DNA of 64,000 nt from Bacillota bacterium (GTDB taxonomy: Bacteria; Bacillota; UBA4882; UBA8346): assembly GCA_023426245.1 (NCBI GenBank), contig JAFABB010000025.1, positions 62,001 through 126,000 on the forward strand, read 5' to 3'. A model generated the notes under the pieces. The model was not told where the DNA came from. It was given only the letters and a program-made list of their open reading frames with translations, and did not search any database. Below are positions 43,802 through 52,815 of this stretch, piece by piece. Within the stretch, counting starts at the first letter, position 1; every line of letters starts with the position of its first letter. A program made the translations under genes and the position numbers.

Positions 43802-44668
43802 ATGGAATTTTGCCAGCTCAAGACTTTTCGTTTAGTTGCTGCCTATCAAAGTTTTTCCAAAGCAGCCGCAGAACTCCATCTCACTCAACCTGCGGTAACC
43901 CAACAAATTAAACACTTGGAAGCGGAGATTGGCGAATTATTATTCGACCGTTCCGGACGAAATCTCTGTGTAACACCGGCAGGGGAGGTTTTCTTAACAT
44001 ATGCCCATCAAATCTTAAACCTCACCGATCAAGCCCTTGAAACTGTGCGTCAATATTCCAATCAAAAAGGCAGACTCATTATAGCTGCCGGTACTACCAA
44101 TACCATTTTTCGTTTACCACACATTTTTCAAGCTTATCGCAGCGAGCATCCTCAAATTGAAATCCAAATTCGGAATGGCGATTCAAAATTGACTACTCAA
44201 TTGGTTTATGATAATGCTGTTGACTTGGGTCTGGTTACAACCATCAATTCAAACGATAATCTACTGCGGGTTATCCCTATTTTTCAAGACCCTATTTGGT
44301 TAATCGGCCCCCCAAATTACACCCCCACTCTTACTATTGCAGACCTGGAAAAAGAGTCTTTAATTCTTTTCCGAAGTGGATCGGGATTTCGTGTTTTCCT
44401 GGAAGAAAATTTCCACCGCAATCATTTTACTCCCAAGATCAGTATGGAAATGGAAAGCATTGAAGCCATTATCCGGTTGGTACAAACAGGATTTGGGTTG
44501 GCCTTTTTACCGGAAATTGCAGTACGTGAGGAGTTAGCGGGCAAACGCCTCCAAAAAATAGCAGTAAACGGTTGGACTTCAATGTGCCGCCAGACTTATT
44601 TAATTTACCGAAATGACAAGTATCTAACTTGGCCGGTAAAAGCTTTTTTAAAACAAATATGTGGGTGA
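43802..44668 (+). CDS. LysR-family transcriptional regulator
   Basis: 288 residues. N-terminal winged HTH (residues 1-60: MEFCQLKTFRLVAAYQSFSKAAAELHLTQPAVTQQIKHLE), linker helix, then a periplasmic-binding-like effector domain in two lobes (about 90-285). The start is AAGGTGAAG-ATG. The family resembles CysL/YwfM-type regulators by general pattern, but the inducer cannot be told. No divergent target gene is adjacent. The palindrome upstream is likely its own operator. Confidence 0.92.
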   Translation: MEFCQLKTFRLVAAYQSFSKAAAELHLTQPAVTQQIKHLEAEIGELLFDRSGRNLCVTPAGEVFLTYAHQILNLTDQALETVRQYSNQKGRLIIAAGTTNTIFRLPHIFQAYRSEHPQIEIQIRNGDSKLTTQLVYDNAVDLGLVTTINSNDNLLRVIPIFQDPIWLIGPPNYTPTLTIADLEKESLILFRSGSGFRVFLEENFHRNHFTPKISMEMESIEAIIRLVQTGFGLAFLPEIAVREELAGKRLQKIAVNGWTSMCRQTYLIYRNDKYLTWPVKAFLKQICG

Positions 44669-45018
44669 TTTGGGAAATATAAACTTTTATTTTCTTGCAT
44701 AAAACACTCTATGAGTCACATAATATCTATTGAGAAACCGGTAATCCAAGTGACGATAATTATGGTTCACCAAGATAGGGTGAAACTCAGGTTCATTACA
44801 GCTTATTTTGGCGGTAAGTTATAATTTTTCTACTCAATGTGTAGAAAAATGGCCAAAATAAGTCTATAAACTAAACTTCAGTTTAGTTAGAGGTTAAATT
44901 TAGTGACTGCTTGTCTAAAAAGCAAGTGATTTTTTCGGATGAACTTACCGGTTTCTCTTGGTTATTACCAAGTTCAAATCACCCAGTGTGTTTGAACTTG
45001 GTTTATTTATATCATCCA
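44669..45018. other. Intergenic region rich in inverted repeats
   Basis: No gene. Holds a set of nested hairpins at 44802-44888 and a further hairpin at about 44967-45004 (ACCAAGTTCAAA with TTTGAACTTGGT). The latter lies just downstream of the minus-strand EnvC-like gene and may be its 3' processing or termination hairpin. Confidence 0.5.
44802..44888. ncRNA. Candidate structured RNA or complex operator
   Basis: An 11-bp stem (CTTATTTTGGC 44802-44812 with GCCAAAATAAG 44852-44862) encloses a 10-bp hairpin (44824-44833 with 44841-44850, loop TCAATGT). An 8-bp hairpin AACTAAAC-TTCA-GTTTAGTT (44869-44888) follows, and a T-run occurs at about 44930. All stems are perfect. The arrangement suggests a small RNA, but no family is recognised and strand is uncertain. 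Confidence 0.3.
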
Positions 45019-46188
45019 CTACGGTAGAAATGGTAATGGATCGATTGGAATACCATTTCTTCTGACTTCAAAATGGACATGGGGGCCGGTTGATAAACCG
45101 GTACTTCCTGAATAAGCAATAACTTGCCCCTTGATCACCTTATCACCCTGATGTACCAGTAGGCGTGAATTATGACCATACCCGGTGGAGATACCATTTC
45201 CATGATCAATGGCGATATAATTTCCATATCCGCCTTCCCATCCACTGACTACGACGACACCACTGTCCGCTGCATGGACCGGCGTCCCGCTTGGAACTGC
45301 AATATCCTCGCCATTATGATATTTCTTGACACGCAAAATTGGATGATATCTCCAACCAAAGGGCGAAGTAATGCGAATCGCTCCTGTAACCGGCCAAATC
45401 ATTTTTCCGCTTCCTAAAGTTTCACCCTGGTTTTTCCGTTCCGTCTTATTAATTTGATCGCCAATCTTCCGCGAAGTTTCTTCATATTCCTCTAACGCCT
45501 TTTCCAATTGACGGCGATTTGACTCAATTTTGGACAGTTCTATTTTGGTCTGGGCAACTTTAGAGGCGACTTTTCTTTGGCTTTCGCCCACTTGATTTTT
45601 CAATACTGATATTTTTTGCAATTCCGACTCTACTTGGCGTTCTTTAAGCTTAACGGTTCGTTGTTGGATTGCAACCTGAACCTTTACATTCTGGACCTCA
45701 GCAATGGAATGGATATCATTTTTGATAAAATAAGCAATCATTTCGAAACGACTAACCAAATCAGCATAATCCCGTGCTCGAAAAATAATTTCCAAATAAG
45801 AGAGAGGACCATATTTATAAGAGACGATAAGTCTTTTGTTTAATAAACGCTGCCTTGTGGATAAATTTCGTTCCAAAGTTCCAAGGTTTTTTTGAAGTTT
45901 TTGTTGTTCAACTTTGGTTATGAAAAATTTATTCCGGGCTACCGTTAATTTGCCTTGCAACTGGCGGTGATTATCTTCAAGAGTGTTCAGTTCTTTTTGT
46001 TGTTTGCTTAGATTGGAGAACACCGATTTTTCTTTTGCTTTTTGATTGGAAATCGCTTGACGAGTCTGCCTGATAAGTTTTTGAAGGTTTTCCTGGCTTT
46101 CATTACTCGCATAAGTTTTTATACTGCTGATTAAAAATAAGGCGACAATAAAAGCAAGAAGTCTTTGGTACCCTAAAAAAATGTGCAA
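45019..46188 (-). CDS. EnvC-like murein hydrolase activator / M23 peptidase
   Basis: 389 residues from the TTG at 46188, seven bases after AAAGGGGG; a longer frame without a site exists. Signal anchor (LAFIVALFLISSIKTYAS), long coiled coils over about 40-270 (ENLQKLIRQTRQAISNQKAKEK and following) and a C-terminal LytM/M23 domain with FGWRYHPILRVKKYHNGEDIA, GGYGNYIAIDHGNG and HVHFEVR. The metal ligands of an active peptidase appear to be present. This is the EnvC/CwlO-associated design that works on septal peptidoglycan. It follows the ABC exporter gene on the same strand. Confidence 0.88.
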   Translation of the reverse strand: MHIFLGYQRLLAFIVALFLISSIKTYASNESQENLQKLIRQTRQAISNQKAKEKSVFSNLSKQQKELNTLEDNHRQLQGKLTVARNKFFITKVEQQKLQKNLGTLERNLSTRQRLLNKRLIVSYKYGPLSYLEIIFRARDYADLVSRFEMIAYFIKNDIHSIAEVQNVKVQVAIQQRTVKLKERQVESELQKISVLKNQVGESQRKVASKVAQTKIELSKIESNRRQLEKALEEYEETSRKIGDQINKTERKNQGETLGSGKMIWPVTGAIRITSPFGWRYHPILRVKKYHNGEDIAVPSGTPVHAADSGVVVVSGWEGGYGNYIAIDHGNGISTGYGHNSRLLVHQGDKVIKGQVIAYSGSTGLSTGPHVHFEVRRNGIPIDPLPFLP

Positions 46189-46298
46189 AAAAAGACCCCC
46201 TTTAACACGCACCTGATTCTGCACATCCTGCTGTTCTCAGTATGCATCTTATTTCTAAGGGAGTCTTCTACAAAACACCAGCTCATCCTCTAAAAAAA

Positions 46299-48374
46299 TC
46301 AGCTATTGATATTGGAATCTCCTTCCTGATTCCGAAATTGCGTTTTATAAAGCATCGCATATAAACCATCCAGTGCCAAAAGTTCATTATGGGTCCCAAG
46401 TTCGACAATTTTTCCTCCCTGCATCACGGCAATCCGGTTGGCGCTCCGAATCGTTGACAAGCGGTGGGCAATCACAAAACACGTCCTGTTTTTCATTAAC
46501 TTTTGAAGCGCATCCTGAACTAAAATTTCAGATTGAGTGTCAAGTGCCGAAGTTGCCTCATCCAATATCAATAACTTTGGATTTCTTAATAACGCGCGGG
46601 CGATGGCAATTCGTTGTCTCTGCCCTCCGGAAAGAGTAGTGCCCCGGGAACCAACTTTTGTCTGATAACCCTCCGGCATCTTTTCAATGAATTCATGTGC
46701 ATTGGAAGCCTTGGCTGCGGCGATAATTTCATCCATCGTAGCATCCATTTTACCATAAGCAATATTTTCGGCAACAGTCCCCCTAAAGAGCACTGTTTCT
46801 TGGGGTACTATTCCCATTGCCTGACGTAAGGAACTTATTTGAATTTCTCTCAGATTATGCCCATCTATTTTAATATCTCCGCTTACCGGGTCGTAGAACC
46901 TAGCCACTAGATTAATCAACGTTGTTTTGCCGGCACCGCTCGGTCCAACCAATGCGATTACCTCTCCAGGTTCCACTTTCAAATTAATATTATTGATAAC
47001 AATTTGGTCAGGTGTATACCCAAAAGTTACTTGATCAAATTCAACGCAGCCTTTGATATTATCGAATATCACCGGATTTTTAGCTTCGACTACTTCAGAT
47101 TTTTCATCAATCAAGGTGAAAACACGTTCCGCTGCCACCAAAGCTTTTGGAAAATTGGAATAAATTCCGCTCAAAGCACGGATTGGTTCAGAAATAAAAG
47201 CCATTAAAAATGCAAAAGTGATAAATTCACTGGGATTTAAGTTTTCGTGCAAAATCAGAATACCACTATAAACCAAGAAAATAGAAATCGCAATCGAGAT
47301 GGTGAACTCAATAATCGGATTGAACATTTTTCCCACTTGCAAACTCCGCATACTCGCCCGGTAACTAGCTTTAGTTTCCCGTTCAAAACGTTTGATTTCA
47401 TATTCTTCCATACCAAAAGCTTTAACAACTTTGATTCCAGTCAGAGTTTCCTCCAAAACATCAGTTATATCGGCTGATTTATTCATAATTTGAACATTAA
47501 CAGCTTTTAGCTTTTTGGTTAAACGACTGATCGGAACTGCCATGAAAGGAATTACCAATCCGAACATTAAAGTTAATTTCCAATTAATATAAAAACCCCA
47601 AACTAAGCCGATAACTACCATAAGGGGTTTCAAAGCAATATTGATAATCCCCGATGTAAACAGGTAGTTAATTGAATCAATATCACCCAAGATCCGAGAG
47701 ATCAATTGTCCAGTTTGTCCGGTTTTATTACGTTCAAAATAACTAATTGAAAGATTTTGTAAATTCTCGTAAATTTGATTTCGTAATTTCATAATGGTTT
47801 TTTGACCAACCGAACCGATTAAATAATTTTGTGCATAGGTAAAGATTCCTTTTAATAGATAAAAGACGATTACAAAAAAAGGCAATATAAAAATCGTGTA
47901 ATATTGTGGAAATAGGCGAAATCCCTTTTGAACAGTTCGGACTTCTCCGGAAATATAAGACTGTACTCCGGGAAATTTGTGCTGCAATTGACCTTGGAGA
48001 TTGGATATCATCCTGATAGGATCCTTGGCAAGGTCCTGCGGGACCCGAACCTCGATGATAATCGAATTTCTTTTAGGTTCGCCGCTGTTTAAGACCGTTA
48101 AAGCATTCTTATCAATTTCAACGTTCAATTGTTGTATCTCATTTGAGGACCAAGGAGTATCTTTAACCAAGTTTAAGTTGAAATCTTTCGTTTGACTTAT
48201 GGATGCATTAATCCCGATAGGCATCCCTTTCGTACGATAAAAAATCGCTTCTGTCATGCGGCCCATTAACCATGCGTCGGAAAGATTAAAAATAGAAACC
48301 AAGAGAGAAACGGCAAAAATTGCAATAATCCTCTTTTTATGTGGCGCAAAATATCGTAAAACCCGCTTTAACAT
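46299..48374 (-). CDS. ABC exporter (MsbA/multidrug type) with a large extracytoplasmic insertion
   Basis: 691 residues, a fused six-helix membrane domain and ATPase. The ATPase has Walker A GPSGAGKTT, Q-loop MGIVPQETVLFRG, signature LSGGQRQRIAIARALL, Walker B LLILDEATSALD and switch His (VIAHRLS). Unusually, after TM1 (about 15-35) there are about 105 residues (about 48-155) before TM2. Exporters normally have only a short loop there. The inserted part has an alpha/beta look (IIIEVRVPQDLAKDPIRM, LQHKFPGVQSYISGEV). The protein flips lipids or exports drugs or lipidic substrates; which one is not evident. Confidence 0.9.
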   Translation of the reverse strand: MLKRVLRYFAPHKKRIIAIFAVSLLVSIFNLSDAWLMGRMTEAIFYRTKGMPIGINASISQTKDFNLNLVKDTPWSSNEIQQLNVEIDKNALTVLNSGEPKRNSIIIEVRVPQDLAKDPIRMISNLQGQLQHKFPGVQSYISGEVRTVQKGFRLFPQYYTIFILPFFVIVFYLLKGIFTYAQNYLIGSVGQKTIMKLRNQIYENLQNLSISYFERNKTGQTGQLISRILGDIDSINYLFTSGIINIALKPLMVVIGLVWGFYINWKLTLMFGLVIPFMAVPISRLTKKLKAVNVQIMNKSADITDVLEETLTGIKVVKAFGMEEYEIKRFERETKASYRASMRSLQVGKMFNPIIEFTISIAISIFLVYSGILILHENLNPSEFITFAFLMAFISEPIRALSGIYSNFPKALVAAERVFTLIDEKSEVVEAKNPVIFDNIKGCVEFDQVTFGYTPDQIVINNINLKVEPGEVIALVGPSGAGKTTLINLVARFYDPVSGDIKIDGHNLREIQISSLRQAMGIVPQETVLFRGTVAENIAYGKMDATMDEIIAAAKASNAHEFIEKMPEGYQTKVGSRGTTLSGGQRQRIAIARALLRNPKLLILDEATSALDTQSEILVQDALQKLMKNRTCFVIAHRLSTIRSANRIAVMQGGKIVELGTHNELLALDGLYAMLYKTQFRNQEGDSNINS

Positions 48375-48540
48375 TGTATTTCCCCTTATCTATATTCAAC
48401 AAAATCCCAACTTATTTTATCATAACCGTTTTCTTTTGTTAATGAAATTTAGATTATATTCAGGAAAAATTCAGAAAGGTGCCTTAAAATAGAAATTACA
48501 CCATTGGATTTTAGCAGACGGATTGACTTTAATACTAGCC

Positions 48541-48582
48541 TAATGTAAAAACTATCTTACATTAACAATTAACTATTATAAT
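48541..48582 (+). promoter_or_regulatory. Inverted repeat and -10 element upstream of the PHP gene
   Basis: TAATGTAA (48541-48548) and TTACATTA (48557-48564) form an 8-bp inverted repeat. A TATAAT follows at 48577-48582. The repeat covers the -35 area and could be an operator. Confidence 0.4.
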
Positions 48583-48638
48583 GTAGGCTGTGCATTTATT
48601 TCGATAATATTTACTACGAAAGCTTAAGAGGAATTCCT

Positions 48639-49907
48639 ATGAGCGTATTCAAAAAAAACCGCCTTATTTTACTACAATTATTGGCAATCTGCGGAACTCT
48701 AATCCTCTTCCAATATTTGGTCCATTTTTTCCCCCATACGATTTTGGGTTTAATCCTTCATTTAATTTTGATTTTGTTTTGGGCATTCTTATTGACTGTG
48801 ATTGTAACTTTTTTAGGATTACAAATTATTTATAATTTCCGTTCTGAACGTTCGTTTATTCCCTCCAAACTTAAAATAAAACCGTTACCTGAGCTAAGAA
48901 ATTACCATATTGTTAATCCTTTGGAAGACGAAGGAATCTATTATAAGGCCCAGTTACACTGTCACACAAATCTTTCCTATGACAGCAAAACACCACCCGA
49001 TCAAGTTATAGAATCTTATAAAAAAGACGGTTACCATATTCTGGCGATTACCGATCATGATATTCTCTCTGACTTTTCTCAATACAGCACAAATGATTTT
49101 TTGATTTTACCGGGAATAGAAAAAACAGTTCCTGCATTATTCTGGCCTATTCCTTTGGGGAAACATCTGGTGTTAATCAATCCCGAAGAAAGGAATCCCC
49201 AATTTAAAGGGGTTCAAGAACTCTTGGATCAGGCATGGAATCATGAAAGCCTGGCCATACCTGCACACCTCGGATGGCGGGGCGGCGCCGGCACCGGACG
49301 ATGGTATCCGCTGGAATTAAACCGGTTAAAAAACCTGCAATTTATCGAAATCGACAATCCCCACTCCAAAGATCCTTTGGACTTAACAATCTGGCATAAA
49401 TTAATTATCAAGAGCGGGCCCGATTCTCCAATTTGGGGAATCTCAGTTGACGATTCCCATTCGGGAAGTTCTAAGAACGGCTGGATAATGATAAAGGCTC
49501 CGCGATTGGATTTACCCTCGATTATCAATTGTTTAAAAAAGGGGGCCTTTTATGCTACCAATGGTCCTTCCAACCTGGAAATCAAGGTGGAAGGCAATAA
49601 AATTGCAGTAGAATCGCCCGGTGCCGTTTGGATTCGGTTTATCAACGCTCAAAATCAAGTAATCATGGCTGTACGGGCTGATTCAGCGATTTATCCCAGC
49701 ACAGGTGATGAGGGCTTTATTCGTGTGGAAGTGAGCGATCAGAAAGGCGCCACCGCCTGGTCTCAGCCTATGTGGTTAATTCCTAAAATATCGGAAAAGT
49801 CTAAATCCAAAAAATTACCACACTTTCTGTTCCGTGGCTGCCCACTGCACTCAAAACGCCGTCATTTGCTATCTAAAAATCCAGGACTTTATATTTATAA
49901 CGATTGA
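48639..49907 (+). CDS. Membrane-anchored PHP-domain phosphoesterase
   Basis: 422 residues. Two N-terminal membrane helices (about 9-30 and 36-62) precede a PHP domain (about 103-330) with YKAQLHCHTNLSYDSKTPPDQVIESYKKDGYHILAITDHD, i.e. the HxH and TDHD metal motifs, and further metal ligands in IPAHLGW and SVDDSH. The C-terminal part is beta-rich with YATNGPSNLEIKVEG. The catalytic part probably faces the periplasm. Substrate unknown. The ATG has an AGAGGA site. Confidence 0.87.
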   Translation: MSVFKKNRLILLQLLAICGTLILFQYLVHFFPHTILGLILHLILILFWAFLLTVIVTFLGLQIIYNFRSERSFIPSKLKIKPLPELRNYHIVNPLEDEGIYYKAQLHCHTNLSYDSKTPPDQVIESYKKDGYHILAITDHDILSDFSQYSTNDFLILPGIEKTVPALFWPIPLGKHLVLINPEERNPQFKGVQELLDQAWNHESLAIPAHLGWRGGAGTGRWYPLELNRLKNLQFIEIDNPHSKDPLDLTIWHKLIIKSGPDSPIWGISVDDSHSGSSKNGWIMIKAPRLDLPSIINCLKKGAFYATNGPSNLEIKVEGNKIAVESPGAVWIRFINAQNQVIMAVRADSAIYPSTGDEGFIRVEVSDQKGATAWSQPMWLIPKISEKSKSKKLPHFLFRGCPLHSKRRHLLSKNPGLYIYND

Positions 49908-49916
49908 AACAATAAA

Positions 49917-50276
49917 TTATTTCCTTTGGTTATACCCTTTTTCATCATAAGGTTGCAGTTTTTCGATCCATAGCGCTTCTAAGGTTTCCAAGTCTTCTTT
50001 ATAATCATATTCCGGATCTTCATTGGGCTTAAGCTGATCCAATATTTCAAACAAAAAATTATTCTCCCCATATTCCTGCCAATCTCTCAGCAAATCTTTA
50101 TTAAGATGAATATCCCCATTACTTAAGCTAAATTGTAACCGGTTAAAGACCTTATCCACATTAAGGCTGGAACCAATAAAAATTTTACCGTTTTTTTTAT
50201 TTTCAACTTTGTAAATTCCGATACTTCGTGGCCTGTTTTTATACTCCTGTTTTAATTCGGTACGTCTATCCATCAT
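49917..50276 (-). CDS. GIY-YIG nuclease-family protein
   Basis: 119 residues, third gene of a minus-strand trio. The GIY motif is at residues 20-22 (SIGIYKV), and the YIG position reads FIG at 33-35 (KIFIGSS), so the second catalytic Tyr is Phe. A later Arg (FNRLQF) and an Asn/Glu-containing C-terminal part (ENNFLFEIL, LEALWIEKLQPYDEKGYN) follow the GIY-YIG fold. GGAG lies six bases before the ATG. Its position next to DUF2087 regulators suggests a host-controlled function rather than a homing endonuclease. Confidence 0.8.
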   Translation of the reverse strand: MMDRRTELKQEYKNRPRSIGIYKVENKKNGKIFIGSSLNVDKVFNRLQFSLSNGDIHLNKDLLRDWQEYGENNFLFEILDQLKPNEDPEYDYKEDLETLEALWIEKLQPYDEKGYNQRK

Positions 50277-50401
50277 CCATAACTCCTTTCATTAATTGTT
50301 ATCTGTTTATGCCTGCCTATTCAAAACATTAATTTCCTCCCAAATTATCATTGAGAACCCCTTGACCATAATAATTTGGGTGATAATCGTTTTGGAGTTC
50401 C

Positions 50402-50833
50402 TTATCTTGAATTACTTTCTTTCAAATATTTGGTTTTTTTTTGAGCGATGAGCCTTTGGCCCTCCGAAAGCACATCATTAGCTTTTAATTGATTAATAGC
50501 CGGATCAAAAGTAACTCCCTCCGGTCCGGTCGGATTAAGCCAATAGCATGATCCATTCGGATTCCGGCCTAAAAGTTTAACATCCACCAACCCTCTACGA
50601 AGCATCATGAAATCACAATTTATAAAAATTTTAGCACTGGTTTGCCAATTCTTGATGATTTCATTCACTTCCTTTTCCGTATAATCCTTATCTTGAGTAA
50701 ACATATTGGCTAAGCTTTTTAGTAATACCAGCTGGTCCTGATATTTATTAGGAAAATCCGTCAAACCGCTCCGTAAGCAAAGATCCACCAAACGTTTTTG
50801 AAAATATTCACTACTTATATAAACAGATTTCAC
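50402..50833 (-). CDS. DUF2087-domain protein
   Basis: 143 residues. The DUF2087 pattern is DKDYTEKEVNEIIKNWQTSAKIFINCDFMMLRRGLVDVKLLGRNPNGSCYWL, shared with the C-terminus of the upstream gene product. Residues 1-45 form a helical N-terminus with YFQKRLVDLCLRSGL. DUF2087 is a small winged-helix-like domain, usually with regulators. It is 78 bp downstream of the larger DUF2087 gene and 125 bp upstream of the GIY-YIG gene, all in one direction. Confidence 0.82.
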   Translation of the reverse strand: MKSVYISSEYFQKRLVDLCLRSGLTDFPNKYQDQLVLLKSLANMFTQDKDYTEKEVNEIIKNWQTSAKIFINCDFMMLRRGLVDVKLLGRNPNGSCYWLNPTGPEGVTFDPAINQLKANDVLSEGQRLIAQKKTKYLKESNSR

Positions 50834-50911
50834 TGCAATCTTCCTTTCTTTTCAGTGAATTACTCCAACAATAGAAAACCGATTCCTGTAATCCATTCCT
50901 GCGTCCATCGA

Positions 50912-51673
50912 TTACTTTACCCAATAACAACTACCATCCGGATAACGATCTAAAAAGCCATATTCAATGAGGTATCTCCGTAATGTTACATAATCATGAA
51001 AAGCTCTCTGAAGTATTTCATTGACCTCTTTTTCCGTATATTTTCGATTTAACTCAAATCTTCGAATCAGTTGCCGCAAGACAATAATCTTCTGCTTCTC
51101 CTTTTTGGGGAAACGAAGCAAGGGGCCAGCCATCCCTTGTGGAAAAAGAGCCTGAATGACTTCGTCGCTTTCCTTTTCAGTGATGGCGAATCTTTCATCA
51201 ACCATCGCCGCCTGTCGGGGTATCTCCACAAATTTATCTTCCCTGGCTAAACGCTCTGTGAGCAGTTCCATAATAGCCAAAAATATTTTGGCTTGTTTGG
51301 CCCTTTCCCGAAAGGCAAATCGCTGGTTTCGGACGGTCGAAGTGTTCCCATTATCCATTCTAGCGGCAATTTCTTTATCATGAAAACCTTGATAAAAAGC
51401 CTCCAGGATTTCCTTTTGATGCTCCGTCAAACCTGTATATTTTTTATCCATGGCCACCAAAAATGCAAACATCGAATGATGTTCTTGTTGGATATGAACT
51501 TCCGCCGCCTTTTTCGCTTCATAAAGATTACCGTTAATCAAATAAATCTGCCCCTTTGTAAAACATTCACCACAAACCAAACAGATCAAGCCACCATTTA
51601 GTAGTTCATCAACATATCCCCGTTTCAAGTCCCCCAAATCGGCGTTCCAAAACATATCCGTCAAATCGTTCAT
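50912..51673 (-). CDS. Putative transcriptional regulator: Zn-knuckle, LuxR-like HTH and DUF2087
   Basis: 253 residues. The N-terminus has a likely zinc site (LICLVCGECF with a later EVHIQQEHH). The middle holds a LuxR-type HTH (about 80-125: LTEHQKEILEAFYQGFHDKEIAARM, TVRNQRFAFRERAKQ), and the C-terminal 60 residues are a DUF2087 domain (KYTEKEVNEILQRAFHDYVTLRRYLIEYGFLDRYPDGSCYWV). First gene of the trio, probably regulating itself and the GIY-YIG gene. Confidence 0.82.
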   Translation of the reverse strand: MNDLTDMFWNADLGDLKRGYVDELLNGGLICLVCGECFTKGQIYLINGNLYEAKKAAEVHIQQEHHSMFAFLVAMDKKYTGLTEHQKEILEAFYQGFHDKEIAARMDNGNTSTVRNQRFAFRERAKQAKIFLAIMELLTERLAREDKFVEIPRQAAMVDERFAITEKESDEVIQALFPQGMAGPLLRFPKKEKQKIIVLRQLIRRFELNRKYTEKEVNEILQRAFHDYVTLRRYLIEYGFLDRYPDGSCYWVK

Positions 51674-51820
51674 GATATTTCTCTTTTCTGTCTACTAAAT
51701 TTATAGACATTATATCAAGATGTTTATAATATTTCAATAAAATTCATCCAATCTTTTCTCAACACTTCGAGTAGAATTTTTCAAAGCAATCCAATCCATA
51801 GATTCACAGAAATAAAAAGT

Positions 51821-51844
51821 AAAAAACCCGCTTTCGCGGGTTTT
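51821..51844. terminator. Bidirectional intrinsic terminator
   Basis: CCCGC-TTTC-GCGGG (51827-51840) flanked by A-runs and T-runs. It serves the minus-strand nup-type operon, whose last gene ends at 51867, and can also stop transcription from the left. Confidence 0.85.
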
Positions 51845-51866
51845 CTGACTCAAAGAATAATTGGTA

Positions 51867-52814
51867 TTAGCGTTTTCCTTTGTCATAAGGCTCTCCATCG
51901 GCTTTCGGGGCCTGTGAATTTTTGGAGAACAATACCAGGACCATTAAAGTTACAAAATACGGAAAACACTTGAGAATAATACCTGGAATCCGTTCCAAAG
52001 AAGGAACTGCTTGTGAAACATTAGCAATCGTACTGGCAAATCCGAAGAAAAATGTGGCGCCCAAAATCCCCCAAGGTTTCCATTGCCCGAAAATCAAGGC
52101 TGCCAAAGCGAGAAATCCTAGACCGCTCACGGAACCATTAAATTCCCCCGAATAGGTAACCAGAATTACCGCCCCGGCCAGGCCGGCCAAAGCTCCGGAA
52201 ATAATAACCGCAATGTAACGCATCCTATAAACATTCACTCCGGCAGAATCCGCCGCTTGGGGATGTTCTCCGCATGCCCGCAGGCGAAGACCGAAGGCAG
52301 TCTTATATAACAAAAACCAGGAAAACAACAGAATCGCAATTGCCACCCAGGTGGTGGCATAAGTCTGGGTGAAAAACAATTTCCCAATGATTGGAATATG
52401 CGATAACCATGGTATATCGTTACGAATTAATCCATGAACGATGCGGATATTACCACTGCCGGTAATATGTCGCGCCAGGAAAATCGTCAAGGCGCCGGCA
52501 ATCATATTAATGGCCGTACCGCTGATAACCTGATTGGCGTTAAGATTAATACTGGCAAAGGCATGAAGTAAAGCGAAAAGCCCTCCGGCAACAATAGCAG
52601 CTAATAAACCAACCCAAATGGCAGTTCCCGGTAAGAAGACTTCCAATTTAGAAGTTACCAAAGCGCCGCCAAAAAACCCTACCACCATCAAACCTTCCAA
52701 ACCGATATTGACAACTCCGCTTCTTTCACTATAAAGGCCTCCCAAAGCGGTAAGCAGGAGCGGAATCGTATAAGCAATCGCATAGGGAAATATCTGTACA
52801 ATAATATCCCACAT
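51867..52814 (-). CDS. nupQ: Nucleoside ABC transporter permease (NupQ-like)
   Basis: 315 residues from the ATG at 52814, one base after the stop of the upstream permease gene; AGGAGG lies 11 bases before it. An upstream GTG at 52826 overlaps that site. A branched-chain-type permease with about eight membrane helices and the motif GEHPQAADSAGVNVYRMRYIAV. The segment SERSGVVNIGLEGLMVVGFFG near residue 28 is characteristic of BMP-system permeases. It pairs with NupP-like to form the inner-membrane channel. Confidence 0.88.
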   Translation of the reverse strand: MWDIIVQIFPYAIAYTIPLLLTALGGLYSERSGVVNIGLEGLMVVGFFGGALVTSKLEVFLPGTAIWVGLLAAIVAGGLFALLHAFASINLNANQVISGTAINMIAGALTIFLARHITGSGNIRIVHGLIRNDIPWLSHIPIIGKLFFTQTYATTWVAIAILLFSWFLLYKTAFGLRLRACGEHPQAADSAGVNVYRMRYIAVIISGALAGLAGAVILVTYSGEFNGSVSGLGFLALAALIFGQWKPWGILGATFFFGFASTIANVSQAVPSLERIPGIILKCFPYFVTLMVLVLFSKNSQAPKADGEPYDKGKR

Positions 52815-52815
52815 T

